A stretch of 27,359 bases of DNA from positions 915,858 to 943,216 of the forward strand of contig NZ_LT964739.1 in the NCBI RefSeq assembly GCF_900240265.1, read 5' to 3'. This DNA comes from Galactobacillus timonensis (lineage in GTDB: Bacteria; Bacillota_I; Bacilli_A; Erysipelotrichales; Erysipelotrichaceae). The notes under the pieces are model-generated. The model was not told the origin of the DNA and ran no database searches. It was given only the letters and a program-made list of their open reading frames with translations. Position numbers and translations under genes: made by a program. Positions 1 through 8,930 of this stretch are shown here, piece by piece (position 1 is the stretch's first letter; each line of letters opens with the position of its first letter).

Positions 1-2
1 TA

Positions 3-1069
3 GGCTTAATTTGCAGGTTGGTGATCTAGCCTAATAGGCAAATAGGTCAGTAGTCTTCATATCGCAGATCCTGAAGAAGTCAGAAACGTCATTGAGCACT
101 GTTTTGACCTTCAGCAGTACCTCATCGGCATGCATTCCTGCATACTTCCTTACCATTACCAATAGTGCAGCATATCTGTTGATGTACTTCGTTGCCACTC
201 CTCTGTACCCACGGTTCCATTCATCAATCTTGGAATGGAAGGAGTTAACATTGTTCAGGTGGTCGATGGAAGTATAGGACTTGTGATCACCGAGAACTCG
301 GAATTCGCAGTTCTTCCAAGCAAGTACTTTCTGATAGGCAGTCTTGCCATCAATCCATACAAAGCTATGCTCTGCAAAGTTTGGGCCGATCTTGGCAATG
401 TCTTCTTCCTTCGGAGTAGCCATGTTGGTAGCTCTCAGTACTGCATCTCCTTCTCTCTGGACAGCAGTGACGAGGCATACCTGTTCATCGGAAAGGCCAC
501 GCTTTGAGGCTTTCTCTCCTCTGTGGCGCGGCTTAACATCTTCTCGTTTCTCGCCTTTATGGCTGTTCAGAATGTACTTCTCGTCCATCTCTATCTCGTT
601 TGAAACCACTGTTTCGCTGGCAATGGATTCCAGAGCGTGCAGGAACTTCATCCGCATTCTCCAGACAGTATAGGTACTGATGCCAAGATTCTGAGCAGTC
701 GTATGAACCGGAACCTGCTGAAGAGTATCCTTGATCAGCTGATCCCATTTGGAACGATCCTGCTGGGAATAGTAGGTAAGCTGTCCATAGTCGACTACAG
801 TTCTGTGATTGCAGGAATGACATAGAAGCATCTGCTTTCCGGAATTGGCTCTGCCTCCTCTGGTCCAGTTCGGAGTCTCAGAACCGCACTTAGGGCATAC
901 CTTGATGCAGTAACTCTGAGAAGTTTTATTCAGGATGGCACAGTTTTCCAGATCAGACAGGAGCTTATCCTTCTGATACTGGTACAGACTTGAGTACATG
1001 CTGGTTATTTTCTGAAGATCTTCGGTATCTGACATGGTTTTCTGCCTCTCTCTAAGAGTAGTCTAAGCC
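3..1069 (-). mobile_element. IS1595-type insertion sequence (boundaries approximate)
   Basis: The transposase gene is framed by short inverted ends: GGCTTA at 3-8 and its complement TAAGCC at 1064-1069. The gene fills nearly all the interval, as expected of a one-gene IS. The left flank is only two bases long in this window, so the 8-bp target duplication usual for the family cannot be checked. The true ends could differ by several bases. Confidence 0.6.
31..1035 (-). CDS. IS1595-family (ISXO2-like) transposase
   Basis: A 334-residue protein that would cut and join the ends of its own insertion sequence. An N-terminal zinc ribbon is visible at about residues 47-78 (CPKCGSETPNW, then CHSCNHR). 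A short helix-turn-helix-like stretch follows (TAQNLGISTYTVWRMR, about 114-129). The DDE-type core has candidate acidic residues in EIEMDEKYI (about 151) and FVWIDGKTAY (about 228). The third position lies in a HLNNVNSFHSKIDEW segment, where Asn replaces the usual Glu; Asn at this position is reported in part of the family. The conserved NRGYRGV and YINRY segments fit ISXO2-like transposases. Length is normal and the frame is intact, so the element may be active. The ATG is preceded by a purine-poor leader with no clear ribosome site. Confidence 0.9.
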   Translation of the reverse strand: MSDTEDLQKITSMYSSLYQYQKDKLLSDLENCAILNKTSQSYCIKVCPKCGSETPNWTRGGRANSGKQMLLCHSCNHRTVVDYGQLTYYSQQDRSKWDQLIKDTLQQVPVHTTAQNLGISTYTVWRMRMKFLHALESIASETVVSNEIEMDEKYILNSHKGEKREDVKPRHRGEKASKRGLSDEQVCLVTAVQREGDAVLRATNMATPKEEDIAKIGPNFAEHSFVWIDGKTAYQKVLAWKNCEFRVLGDHKSYTSIDHLNNVNSFHSKIDEWNRGYRGVATKYINRYAALLVMVRKYAGMHADEVLLKVKTVLNDVSDFFRICDMKTTDLFAY

Positions 1070-1080
1070 GATACCCCATA

Positions 1081-1108
1081 AGCACTGTACTTATTCTGGT
1101 ACAGTGCT
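1081..1108. repeat. Perfect 10-bp inverted repeat with 8-nt loop
   Basis: AGCACTGTAC and GTACAGTGCT are exact complements separated by TTATTCTG. The structure lies 11 bp outside the IS1595-type end. No T tract follows on either strand, so it is not an ordinary intrinsic terminator. It could be an operator, a remnant of another IS end, or a preferred insertion target. Confidence 0.7.
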
Positions 1109-1628
1109 CAAGAAAATCACCAAGTCGCTAATTAAGCCAAAAGTTAAGAAAAAGGCTTTGTAAAGGCACCATCCGGACGTTTGCAGAAAAATTGGAATCG
1201 CAGATATAGGTATATAGATACTTTGCCAGTACGAGAATGGAGAAAAGTGCTTGAAATGCTTTTGTACGGCCGTTTTCTTTGTGATGTTCGGTAAATCGGA
1301 TTTGGTTTGTAGGTACATAATACGAAAGAGAACTCCCGGGGAAGGAGTTCTTTTCTAATGTAAACTATCAATTTCTTTGATTGGAGGGGGAAAGAAATTA
1401 ATTGTTGTCTTCTTTTGGAAGACACTAATATCCTAGGAAGGAAATGTGAACTTAATGTGAACTCCTGGTGGAAAAATGACAAAATTGTGCGTAAATAAAG
1501 GAAACATTGAATGATATTGCGGCCGCTGGAACCTCTTTGTTCCATATACATTCCTTCGCTGGCGGTCTCATTGCGTTTTTCTTTCGTATAAAATGATGGG
1601 AAGGATTTCTGGACGGGGAGGGGGAACG
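1109..1628. other. Intergenic region upstream of the SNF2 gene
   Basis: About 520 bases without a gene I can support. The only long frame across it is an antisense frame that runs into the SNF2 gene and has no family-like motif. The stretch 1141-1320 holds broken short frames that could be a decayed gene, but I do not recognise it. It contains a clear terminator at 1329-1354, a 7-bp hairpin TGTCTTC/GAAGACA at 1406-1424 and a 6-bp hairpin TGGAAC/GTTCCA at 1527-1544. TATAAA at 1587-1592 resembles a -10 box but has no well-spaced -35. Confidence 0.5.
1329..1354 (+). terminator. Intrinsic terminator
   Basis: The 8-bp stem AGAACTCC/GGAGTTCT (1329-1336 with 1344-1351) has a 7-base loop and is followed by TTTTC on the plus strand. 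No intact plus-strand gene lies upstream, so it probably marks the end of a lost or decayed gene. Confidence 0.65.
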
Positions 1629-4600
1629 ATGCGCAGATCATACTATTCCGGATATGAACATGACGATGATACGCTGGATTTCGGCAGTTTCCGCGGAACG
1701 GGGAAGATGGAAGAACTGACGAAGGAATCCGGTGAAAAGGCTGTCGGCCCCAAGGTATGGAAATTTGCGCAGAACCATCCGCAGAAGATCCGTGTAATCG
1801 GGGGCGTTGAGCTTCCCGGGGAACATATGATTCATGTGACGGCATCCGTCGAAGACAGTATGTACTATTCGAGCGGCTATACGTCGGACTGCTATATCGA
1901 CTTTGATCCGGATACGAGGAAGATCCTGAAGGGCGGCTGCACCTGTTATCAGGGCGTCAGCGGAAGGTGCTGCGATCATCAGGTCATTACGGCTGCCTGG
2001 CTTCTGGACCAATACGAAAAGAAAGGGGACTGGAGCTTTCTCCCGGAGCCTGAGACGGATCGGGGAATTGAAAGCGTCTTGACGGAGGCGGAGCCTGTAT
2101 CCGTTTCGCCGGAGTCGCCGGTGCATTTGGAGCCGCTGATTGCGGAAAGCTGGCACAGCGGCATGCAGTTCCTGTTTCAGATCGGCTATCGCGGCAAGCA
2201 CATGTACCAGGTGCGCAATGTCGGGGAGCTGGTCAGGGGCTGTGAGAACCATGACTTTCTGAGCTTTGGAAAGAACCTTGCCTTTACGGGATCACTGGAT
2301 GTATTCGATGAGGAGTCGCGGCAGCTGATGGATCTGCTGCGGCTCGTGGACGGTACCTATTACGAGGACAGGAATGCGTCGATGCCGTTCAATCCGCTCG
2401 ATGGCAGGGCCGTTACGTTGCAGGGAGAAATACTGGACCGTTTCTTTGATCTGGAAGAAGGAAAGCAGCTGCGGGCGATGAGGGGCAATTCGGTTCGTGC
2501 AGCCGTTGCGGTGCAGGTTGTAAAGGACGTATATAAACTTCCACTGATCTTTACGAAGACCAATGGCGGCTGGTATATCTGCAACGGCTCTGTGGATAAT
2601 GTGCAGGGTGCTTCGTGGTGGTACATGGTGGTCTCTCAGGGAGATGAGGGCACTGTTCTGTATCGCGTTCCCCGCTCGAATAAAGAGTATGGGAAGGCGC
2701 TGAAGTTCATCGATACTCTTGAGGGGAAAATGAATTACGTTTCGACAAAGGATCTCGGGACGCTGTCGATCTTTCTGACGCCGCTGATGGAGGCGGGCTG
2801 CTTTGATCTGCAGGGCGATACGTATGTGCCGGAAAATGCAAACAAGGCGAGGCCGGTGTTCCGCATCTATCTCGATGCGCCGGACAGGAATATGATCATT
2901 GGGCGCTGCGATGCGGTATATCCGGATGAGAGCAGTTACAGCATCTGCGGCGGGGATGATCGTGATCTTGAAAGACGCAACCGGACGGCGGAACAGATTT
3001 TCCTGAACAGGCTGAAGCCGTGGTTCAACATCTATACGCCCCAGGAGCTGCGGGCGGATGAGGAGGCGTCGATGTACAACCTTCTCAAGACGGGGATTCC
3101 TGCTCTGCAGGATGTGGCGGAAGTGTATGTGAGCGATGCGCTGAAGCGGATGAATCTGGTGACGAACCGGCCGCGGTTCAAGGTCGGTGTCAGTGTGAAA
3201 CACGACCTTCTGCAGCTGGATCTGGTGCCGGAAAATGTGTCGCTGGACCAGCTGGCAGATATTCTGAATCACTATGATCCAAAAAAGAAGTTCTACCGTC
3301 TCAGAAACGGTGCCTTCATTGAGCCTGACAAGGATCTGGGGGATCTGGAACAGCTGCGGGCGCAGCTCGGTCTGAGTGCGGCACAGCTGAAGAAGGGGAC
3401 GGTGCAGCTGCCGAAGTACCGTGCCTACCACCTGTCACGTGAGCAGGAAGAAGATCCGGAGGCTCAGAAGTTTGACTTTGATGAAAGCTTCGGCTCCCTG
3501 GTCCGGGACATGAAGGATACGAGTGAGAAAAACTATCCACTGCCCGATATTCATGCGCAGCTTCGCCCGTATCAGATCGAAGGCTACCGGTGGTTATGTG
3601 CGTTGAGGGACAATGGCTTCGGCGGGCTTTTGGCAGATGAGATGGGTCTTGGCAAGACGCTGGAGACGATTGCCTTCCTTGCGGCCCGCAGCAGGGATGG
3701 TCGGACGCTGATTGTGTGTCCGGCATCGGTGGTGTACAACTGGGGCTCCGAGGTGCGCCGCTTTGCGCCGCAGCTGGAATGTCGCCTGATTACGGGGACG
3801 ATGGAAATGCGCCATGAAAAGATTAAAGAAGCGGGGCCGAACGATATTCTGATCACGTCCTATGACAGTATGAAGCGGGACATGGAAGTGTATGATGCGA
3901 TGGACTTTGCCTTTGAAGTGATCGATGAGGCGCAGTACATCAAGAATCCGGATACGCAGGCCGCTCAGGCGGTAAAGAGTATTCATGCAGGGTTCCGCAT
4001 CGCTCTGACGGGTACGCCGATTGAGAACAGGCTTTCGGAGCTTTGGAGTATTTTTGACTATCTTCTGCCGGGGTATCTTTATAACTACACGCGGTTCCGT
4101 GATGAATATGAAAACCCGGTGGTGCGCGACGGGGATGAGGGTGCGGAGCTTCGTCTGAAGCAGATGATTGAGCCCTTTGTGCTGCGGCGTCTGAAGAGCA
4201 ATGTGCTGAAGGATCTTCCGCCGAAGATTGAGGAAGTCAAGTATGCGGCACTGGAAGAAACGCAGAAGCAGCTCTATGATGCGACAGTTGCGCAGCTGAA
4301 GCTGATACTGGAGCGTCAGAGTGATGAGGAGTTCAGGGAAAATAAGATTGCGGTTCTGGCGCAGTTGACGAAGCTGCGGCAGATCTGCTGTGATCCGAGC
4401 CTGGTGTTTGATCATTATGATGGCAATAGTGCGAAAAAGGACCTTGCCATCGACATGGTGCAGGAAGCGATTGAAGGGGGACATAAGGTTCTGCTGTTTT
4501 CACAGTTTACAAGCATGCTCGACCTCTTGATGCGGAAGCTGAAGGAGAACGGCATCAATTACTATCTCTTGGAAGGAAAGACGCCGAAAGAGGAGCGGGC

Positions 4601-4943
4601 GCAGCTTGTGTCGCAGTTCCAGGACCTCAAAAACAAGGATGTTCCGGTGTTCTGCATTTCGCTCAAGGCCGGCGGTACGGGATTGAATCTAACGGCGGCG
4701 GACATTGTGATTCACTATGATCCGTGGTGGAATGTTTCGGTAGAAAACCAGGCATCGGACCGTGTGCATCGCATCGGTCAGAAGAACGTTGTGACGATTG
4801 AGAAACTGATCATGAAGGATACGGTTGAGGAGCGGATTCTGCAGCTGCAGACAGAAAAATCCGATCTTGCGGACCGGATTTTGTCGGGCGACGGATTCTC
4901 GAGCGCCAAACTGACGCGCCAGGATCTGCTGGGTCTTCTTTAA
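1629..4943 (+). CDS. SNF2-family DEAD-like helicase with SWIM zinc finger
   Basis: A 1104-residue SF2 ATPase of the bacterial SNF2/RapA-like class, expected to translocate on duplex DNA and remodel nucleoprotein or RNA polymerase complexes. A SWIM zinc finger (GGCTCYQGV then CCDHQ) sits at about residues 102-118. A long SNF2-associated region follows. The ATPase core has Walker A DEMGLGKT at about 669, DEAQ box (VIDEAQYIKN) near 765, LTGTPIENRL near 797, and the helicase C-terminal lobe with GGTGLNLTAAD and SDRVHRIGQ near 1015-1050. The start is placed 12 codons inside the longest frame because GGGGAGGGGG at 1615-1624 is a strong ribosome site for the ATG at 1629. It is complete and converges on the next gene with overlapping stop codons. 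Confidence 0.95.
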   Translation: MRRSYYSGYEHDDDTLDFGSFRGTGKMEELTKESGEKAVGPKVWKFAQNHPQKIRVIGGVELPGEHMIHVTASVEDSMYYSSGYTSDCYIDFDPDTRKILKGGCTCYQGVSGRCCDHQVITAAWLLDQYEKKGDWSFLPEPETDRGIESVLTEAEPVSVSPESPVHLEPLIAESWHSGMQFLFQIGYRGKHMYQVRNVGELVRGCENHDFLSFGKNLAFTGSLDVFDEESRQLMDLLRLVDGTYYEDRNASMPFNPLDGRAVTLQGEILDRFFDLEEGKQLRAMRGNSVRAAVAVQVVKDVYKLPLIFTKTNGGWYICNGSVDNVQGASWWYMVVSQGDEGTVLYRVPRSNKEYGKALKFIDTLEGKMNYVSTKDLGTLSIFLTPLMEAGCFDLQGDTYVPENANKARPVFRIYLDAPDRNMIIGRCDAVYPDESSYSICGGDDRDLERRNRTAEQIFLNRLKPWFNIYTPQELRADEEASMYNLLKTGIPALQDVAEVYVSDALKRMNLVTNRPRFKVGVSVKHDLLQLDLVPENVSLDQLADILNHYDPKKKFYRLRNGAFIEPDKDLGDLEQLRAQLGLSAAQLKKGTVQLPKYRAYHLSREQEEDPEAQKFDFDESFGSLVRDMKDTSEKNYPLPDIHAQLRPYQIEGYRWLCALRDNGFGGLLADEMGLGKTLETIAFLAARSRDGRTLIVCPASVVYNWGSEVRRFAPQLECRLITGTMEMRHEKIKEAGPNDILITSYDSMKRDMEVYDAMDFAFEVIDEAQYIKNPDTQAAQAVKSIHAGFRIALTGTPIENRLSELWSIFDYLLPGYLYNYTRFRDEYENPVVRDGDEGAELRLKQMIEPFVLRRLKSNVLKDLPPKIEEVKYAALEETQKQLYDATVAQLKLILERQSDEEFRENKIAVLAQLTKLRQICCDPSLVFDHYDGNSAKKDLAIDMVQEAIEGGHKVLLFSQFTSMLDLLMRKLKENGINYYLLEGKTPKEERAQLVSQFQDLKNKDVPVFCISLKAGGTGLNLTAADIVIHYDPWWNVSVENQASDRVHRIGQKNVVTIEKLIMKDTVEERILQLQTEKSDLADRILSGDGFSSAKLTRQDLLGLL

Positions 4944-5515
4944 CGGATGCGATAGGGTGCTCTGGGCATGGGTTCAAGCCCGGGGCGCTCATTTGTTAAG
5001 GAGGCGGCGGCCCACATTAAATTGACAGCGGCAGTACGCAGACGAATCGCATCTTCCTCGTTCATCACCGTGGTAATAACCATGCCATAGGGGCCAAAGA
5101 TGCGGATCATCGAGGCACAGTTCAGAAGGTTATCGATTTCCGAGAGATCCATGCCGGATGCCTGACTGCGCGTGATGCCGATGACAGATACCGGCTTATG
5201 ACGAAGAACGTCGGGACGGGATGTACAGAGACGTTTGATGAGATTGATGAATGTGATGTCTGGGCAGCCATAAAGCAGTGATGTCAGAAACAGTATGCCG
5301 TCACTGTCAGAGACGGCGTTGACTATATCCCCAAGCGCGTCATCAAATGTGCAGGAATGCGTACGCGCGCATTTGCCGCAGCCGGTGCATGGGTGCAGAG
5401 CAGAAGGAACAGAAATAAACTGAAGCTCTGCACCAGATGCGTCGGCCATGGGCTGGATAATATGATCCGGCCCATCGTCTTTTCGATCTTCCGTTTTCAG
5501 TACCAGGATCTTCAT
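4940..5515 (-). CDS. NAD(P)H-dependent flavodoxin-fold oxidoreductase
   Basis: A 191-residue protein of the NADPH-dependent FMN reductase / flavodoxin-like family. It begins with a beta strand and short loop (MKILVLKTEDRKDDG), consistent with an FMN phosphate-binding start. A cysteine motif CTGCGKC...C at about residues 43-53 is common in iron-sulfur flavoprotein-like members and could bind a cluster or act in redox. The SDGILFLTSLLYGCPD segment (about 90-105) matches the second FMN contact region of the family, with LLYGCPD where SPVYxxxP is typical. Substrate is unknown. The stop codon shares the bases TTAA (4940-4943) with the convergent helicase gene. The ribosome site is weak (AGGCCACCT). 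Confidence 0.85.
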   Translation of the reverse strand: MKILVLKTEDRKDDGPDHIIQPMADASGAELQFISVPSALHPCTGCGKCARTHSCTFDDALGDIVNAVSDSDGILFLTSLLYGCPDITFINLIKRLCTSRPDVLRHKPVSVIGITRSQASGMDLSEIDNLLNCASMIRIFGPYGMVITTVMNEEDAIRLRTAAVNLMWAAASLTNERPGLEPMPRAPYRIR

Positions 5516-5534
5516 AGGTGGCCTAATTTCGCTC

Positions 5535-5563
5535 TTTCCATTTTACTGTCACCATGGTATTAT
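5535..5563 (+). promoter_or_regulatory. Probable promoter of tRNA-Val
   Basis: TTTCCA (5535-5540) and TATTAT (5558-5563) are separated by 17 bp, matching a sigma-A promoter with 4/6 and 5/6 consensus bases. The predicted start would fall a few bases before the mature tRNA 5' end at 5575. Confidence 0.6.
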
Positions 5564-5574
5564 TAACAAGCTAT

Positions 5575-5650
5575 GAGTGCTTAGCTCAGTTGGGAGAGCA
5601 CTTCCTTGACGTGGAAGGGGTCATGGGTTCGAGTCCCTTAGCGCTCACCA
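5575..5650 (+). tRNA. tRNA-Val (GAC)
   Basis: A 76-nt cloverleaf folds cleanly: acceptor GAGTGCT with AGCGCTC, D arm GCTC/GAGC with an AGTTGGGA loop, and anticodon stem CTTCC/GGAAG with loop TTGACGT, giving anticodon GAC (valine). The T loop TTCGAGT is standard. The T stem ATGGG/CCCTT has one T-T mismatch. CCA is encoded at 5648-5650. Its last 13 bases are the start of a 167-bp repeat found again at 14197, so the gene is probably an integration site that was rebuilt after insertion. Confidence 0.95.
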
Positions 5651-5804
5651 TTTATAGTCTGGAATGCCGCATAACAGTGCGGTTTTTCTTTACTCTTGCG
5701 AAATTCGTATAGTAATTCGTAGAAATTAACGATGGAAAGCAATGCTGATTAAAGAGCATCATACGAATGAAACGCATTGTCTGGTTAATTACGGGCTGAT
5801 TAGC
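5638..5804 (+). repeat. 167-bp direct repeat, copy A (attachment-site-like)
   Basis: Starts at TTAGCGCTCACCA in the tRNA-Val 3' end and runs through its terminator. The same 167 positions recur at 14197-14363 (offset 8559) with about 8 mismatches. It contains ATTCGTA at 5703-5709 and 5715-5721 and the inverted copy TACGAAT at 5762-5768, an arrangement like integrase arm sites beside a core site. I infer an element terminus; the mismatches show it is not a recent exact duplication. Confidence 0.8.
5667..5687 (+). terminator. Terminator of tRNA-Val
   Basis: CCGCA/TGCGG (5667-5671 with 5678-5682), 6-base loop, followed by TTTTTCTTT. The same hairpin is present in repeat copy B at 14226-14246, where it has no tRNA before it. 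Confidence 0.8.
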
Positions 5805-5809
5805 TCAAG

Positions 5810-6883
5810 CTATTTTTCCTTCTCTTGAATACCGCTTTTCAAACCTGGGAAAAGCTTTATCAATTCTTGCTCGAAAGTTCCATTTTTTGAATATTTCAAA
5901 GCATCACACTTGCGAATAATATTCTTTTCAATCGTTATATTGTTGCTGAATCCAAGAATGTAGGAAAGGCAGATCCGATAGATAATTTCAGTTGGTGTAA
6001 GTCCATAAACCTGCTTTGCAAAGATATGATTCAGTCTCTTTACAGGGTCGGGATAGAGTTCCTGAAGCCTTGGGCTGTTATACAGACGTTTAACAATTTC
6101 TGTGATATACATTCCCGACTTCATATAGAGATCTGCAAAGGTAACATCATCGCGATCAAAACAGCCAGGATTCTCTTTCTCGAGCAGGTCAACCATTTCC
6201 TTGACAACCTTGCGGGGAGTGAAGATCTGGTTGGTCTTCTGGGGCGGAATATAATCGAAAATATCTTTCTGGTTCGTTTCATCAAAATAGTTGGAAAGCT
6301 TATTCTTCAGATTCATGAATTCGGTCACTGAATCGTTGAATACAACTCCATCGAACAGATGCCCGGGATAGTGTTTCGTCGTGCCATCATTTGCTTGGTA
6401 ATCACCACCATCGCGAAGGAATCGGAATTGCTCCAGACTAATGCTCGTAACTTCAATGAACACGTTATCAGGGACAATTGCATCGAAGTTCTCAAGCGTA
6501 ATCTTGGCATCACTCCCATATGCCATAAGAAATGATGGAATGGTCCTCGCAAATCCACGAAGAGGGCCGCGAACTTCATCCTCTACAGAATCGTTTTTTC
6601 GCTGCTGAATAGCCGTTTCCACATGTCTGACTGCATCTGTTTGAGCAGTGGAAACGATTGTGTTGATGACGCTAACCAGGTCTTGACTGAAGCTTTCTTC
6701 TGCCTGCTTCTGCATCGCGTCAAACTTTTCATTGATTACGGCATCCTGTTCCGCAGTATCGCTTTTATTGAGCTCTTGCTTTCGCTCTGCCTCCCGATTG
6801 CTCTGTTGAACATTGAAATCGGTAAATTTGTGTTCAACTTCAGCATCCACTGTGTTGGTGATTGTGCTATTCAGATTCTTCAA
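5810..6883 (-). pseudogene. C-terminal remnant of a large helicase/N6-methylase restriction protein
   Basis: 357 codons resembling only the C-terminal third of large fused restriction-modification proteins found on mobile elements. Visible are a charged, coiled-coil-like start (EQDAVINEKFDAMQKQAEES, about 45-64), SVEDEVRGPLRGFARTIPSF, and a methylase-like segment QIFTPRKVVKEMVDLLEKENPG followed by FADLYMKSGMYITEIVKRL, where DLYMKSG occupies the usual SAM-binding motif I. The N-terminal helicase and nuclease parts are missing. The frame continues upstream but is stopped by TGA at 6890-6892, and the longest frame begins only at a TTG codon. I infer a broken gene, not a stand-alone methylase. 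It abuts repeat copy A. The family assignment is from memory of similar proteins and is moderately sure. Confidence 0.7.
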
Positions 6884-7078
6884 GTCCGGTCAGTCATTGA
6901 TGATTCCTATATCAGGAAATTTCAGTAATTGCAGCAGAGATTACTCAGAATGCGTGATTTCAATATATCATGCATGCATATCCGTGACCAGTGGGTTTAT
7001 TTCCATTGATTCAGTCCCTCAAAGCTATCAGCAGAAATGCATGCAGACAAAAGGGCTGACAGATTGCCAGCCCGACGT
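6884..7078. other. Intergenic stretch beside the restriction remnant
   Basis: No supportable gene. The first about 55 bp continue the minus-strand frame of the restriction remnant past an in-frame TGA, so they are probably decayed coding sequence. A GGGCTG/CAGCCC inverted repeat lies near 7053-7073, just outside the ISL3 insertion point, without a T tract. Confidence 0.4.
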
Positions 7079-7086
7079 TAATTGTC
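7079..7086. repeat. Target-site duplication of the ISL3 element, left copy
   Basis: TAATTGTC immediately before the left terminus is identical to 9021-9028 immediately after the right terminus. Eight bp is the duplication size of ISL3-family elements. Confidence 0.93.
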
Positions 7087-7101
7087 GGGTCTCCAAAATC
7101 C

Positions 7102-7162
7102 TTGGGGGAGTGAAGTTTGGGGGACCACTTTGGGGGACCTCCTGAATTCAACTTTGGGGGAC
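7102..7162 (+). repeat. ISL3 left subterminal repeats, 4 copies of TTGGGGGA
   Basis: TTGGGGGA recurs with its G runs at 7104, 7119, 7132 and 7156. These are probably transposase-binding sites; the same set is present near 27240-27300. Confidence 0.8.
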
Positions 7163-7291
7163 CGGGATTCATTTGAATTTTATTGACATATTTCAAGAAT
7201 AAAAGGAAAGAGTGACCAGCGGGGATATACCTTGCCAGCCACTCTTTTTCGCTCCTATCATGGTGATTGCTGAGTCAACGACGAAGGAGCG

Positions 7292-8767
7292 ATGATTAAC
7301 AAAGAAAGTATAACAAGGATTTTGAGACTTGGTGATGATTCTGCAGACGTCACCGATGTTCAGATAAGCAGCGACACTATTGAGGTCACTCTGCAGAAGA
7401 AAGATCAGGTGATGTTCTGCCCTGAATGCGGATGCCGGATGGAATCTAAAGGTATTCGTGTGCGAAAGGTAAACCACCCTGTCATGCAGGACGGCTATAA
7501 GCTGATTCTGCACGTCAAAGAACGCAAGTGGCACTGCCGAAACTGTAATTTCTATACGCACGACCGATTCAATTTTCTGGAGGACTACAAGCAGAACACC
7601 TCGCTGGTCCCGATCATGATCGTAAATGAGATGAAAGACCTGCATGTCACGGCCAGGCAGGTTGCTGTACGCTTCAATGTATCAGATACCTATGTTATGA
7701 CAACATTTATGCAGTACGTGAATATGCCCCGCCTGAAATTCACGGAGGCGATCTGTGTGGATGAGGTTCACATGGTATATGACCGTAGAGATCTGTACAG
7801 CCTGGTAATCATGGATTTCAAGAGCGGTCAGGTGATTGATATGCTGCCAAACAGCTATGAGAGCACTTCACAGGAATACTTCCTCAATATCCCGAGGGAA
7901 GAGCGTGCAGGCGTCAAGTATCTGATCTGCGATATGTACAAGCCATATATCAATTACGTGCAGAGATACTTCTACAATGCCATTGCGATCGTTGATAGTT
8001 TTCATGTGATTCAGCTGATCATCAACCGGATCAGGCAGTATATTCGCATGGTCATGAAGAAATATCAGGAGCTCGACAGAAAGGAACTGAAAGAAAAGAA
8101 TTACAGAAATAACGCAAGCCATAAGACGATGCGTGAATCACGCGAGGTCACTTATCTGAGACGTTATGACTACTTCCTTCTGAAAAATCATGATGACATC
8201 GACTTCACGGCTGGCTGGCGTACTTCAAAACGCGGAAATGAATATTACTTTGATCCCTACGTTTATGAGAAGAATTTCTTGGGACTGGACAAGAACTTTT
8301 CGAAGATTCGTGACCTCAAAGAATTGTATGTCCAATTCAATAAGAGACACGTCAACGATCCCGAAGGAGCTTCGGAAGATCTGAATAAGATCATTGATAC
8401 TTATCAGAACAGTGATCTCTCCATGTTCAGGGAGATTGCTGTCACTCTGAAGACGTATCATGACAACATCGTCAACTCTTTTACCTACATCTCCGGAGCT
8501 GACAGAAAGAACTCTAACGAGATGATGACACGACTGTCCAACGGCCCCATGGAGGGATTTAACGTCCTGCCAAAGGATCTCAAAAGACAATCCAGAGGCG
8601 TCAGTAATTTCGAATACACCCGCAACAGAATCCTTTGGGCAACACGTGAGCAGAAACCAATGCTTGCGATACCTCGCAGCCGCGAAGACGTTCATACTTC
8701 TACCGGAAAGAAGCGCGGCCCATACAGTAAACAAAGCGGCAAGCAGGATACCTCATTAGATAAATAA
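7292..8767 (+). CDS. ISL3-family transposase
   Basis: A 491-residue transposase. The N-terminal zinc-binding region shows CPECGCRMESKG (about 46) and CRNCNF (about 88). An HTH-like segment follows (TARQVAVRFNVSDTYV). The DDE core typical of the ISL3/DUF4372-like fold is recognisable: first Asp in AICVDEVHMVYDRR (about 155), second in YLICDMYKPYI (about 212), and Glu in SNGPMEGFNVLPK (about 421). The VDSFHVIQL segment near 235 is also characteristic. Start ATG follows an AAGGAG ribosome site with good spacing. The frame is intact and the element has perfect target duplications, so it may be active. Confidence 0.95.
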   Translation: MINKESITRILRLGDDSADVTDVQISSDTIEVTLQKKDQVMFCPECGCRMESKGIRVRKVNHPVMQDGYKLILHVKERKWHCRNCNFYTHDRFNFLEDYKQNTSLVPIMIVNEMKDLHVTARQVAVRFNVSDTYVMTTFMQYVNMPRLKFTEAICVDEVHMVYDRRDLYSLVIMDFKSGQVIDMLPNSYESTSQEYFLNIPREERAGVKYLICDMYKPYINYVQRYFYNAIAIVDSFHVIQLIINRIRQYIRMVMKKYQELDRKELKEKNYRNNASHKTMRESREVTYLRRYDYFLLKNHDDIDFTAGWRTSKRGNEYYFDPYVYEKNFLGLDKNFSKIRDLKELYVQFNKRHVNDPEGASEDLNKIIDTYQNSDLSMFREIAVTLKTYHDNIVNSFTYISGADRKNSNEMMTRLSNGPMEGFNVLPKDLKRQSRGVSNFEYTRNRILWATREQKPMLAIPRSREDVHTSTGKKRGPYSKQSGKQDTSLDK

Positions 8768-8807
8768 TACGGAGGAAAGTCGTTGACGCAGCACTCCTGC
8801 CAGATCG

Positions 8808-8904
8808 ATGACAGAGGATCATCTCTTCTGTCATACTGCCCCACAAGAAAATCCGGAAGCCAAAGGTCACATCACTGTGAACCCGGCAGCTTCCGGACCT
8901 TTTT
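8808..8904 (+). terminator. Hairpins and terminator after the ISL3 transposase
   Basis: Two structures lie inside the element. ATGACAGA/TCTGTCAT (8808-8815 with 8827-8834) is a perfect 8-bp hairpin. TCCGGAAGC/GCTTCCGGA (8852-8860 with 8889-8897) is a 9-bp stem followed by CCTTTTT and acts as a likely terminator. Confidence 0.7.
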
Positions 8905-8930
8905 CATTTCAGAGTCATTTCAGGGCCTCT

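Noticed and set aside
1144..1845. Minus-strand frame of 233 codons overlapping the SNF2 start
   Set aside because: Ser/Pro/Phe-rich antisense product with no motif; it crosses a terminator and the SNF2 ribosome site.
2292..3431. Long minus-strand frame (379 codons) opposite the SNF2 gene
   Set aside because: It is Arg-, His-, Ile- and Gln-rich, as antisense frames of GC-biased genes are, with no motif and no ribosome site. The plus-strand helicase fully explains the region.
3594..4484. Minus-strand frame of 296 codons opposite the SNF2 helicase core
   Set aside because: Same shadow composition; it lies over the conserved ATPase motifs of the real gene.
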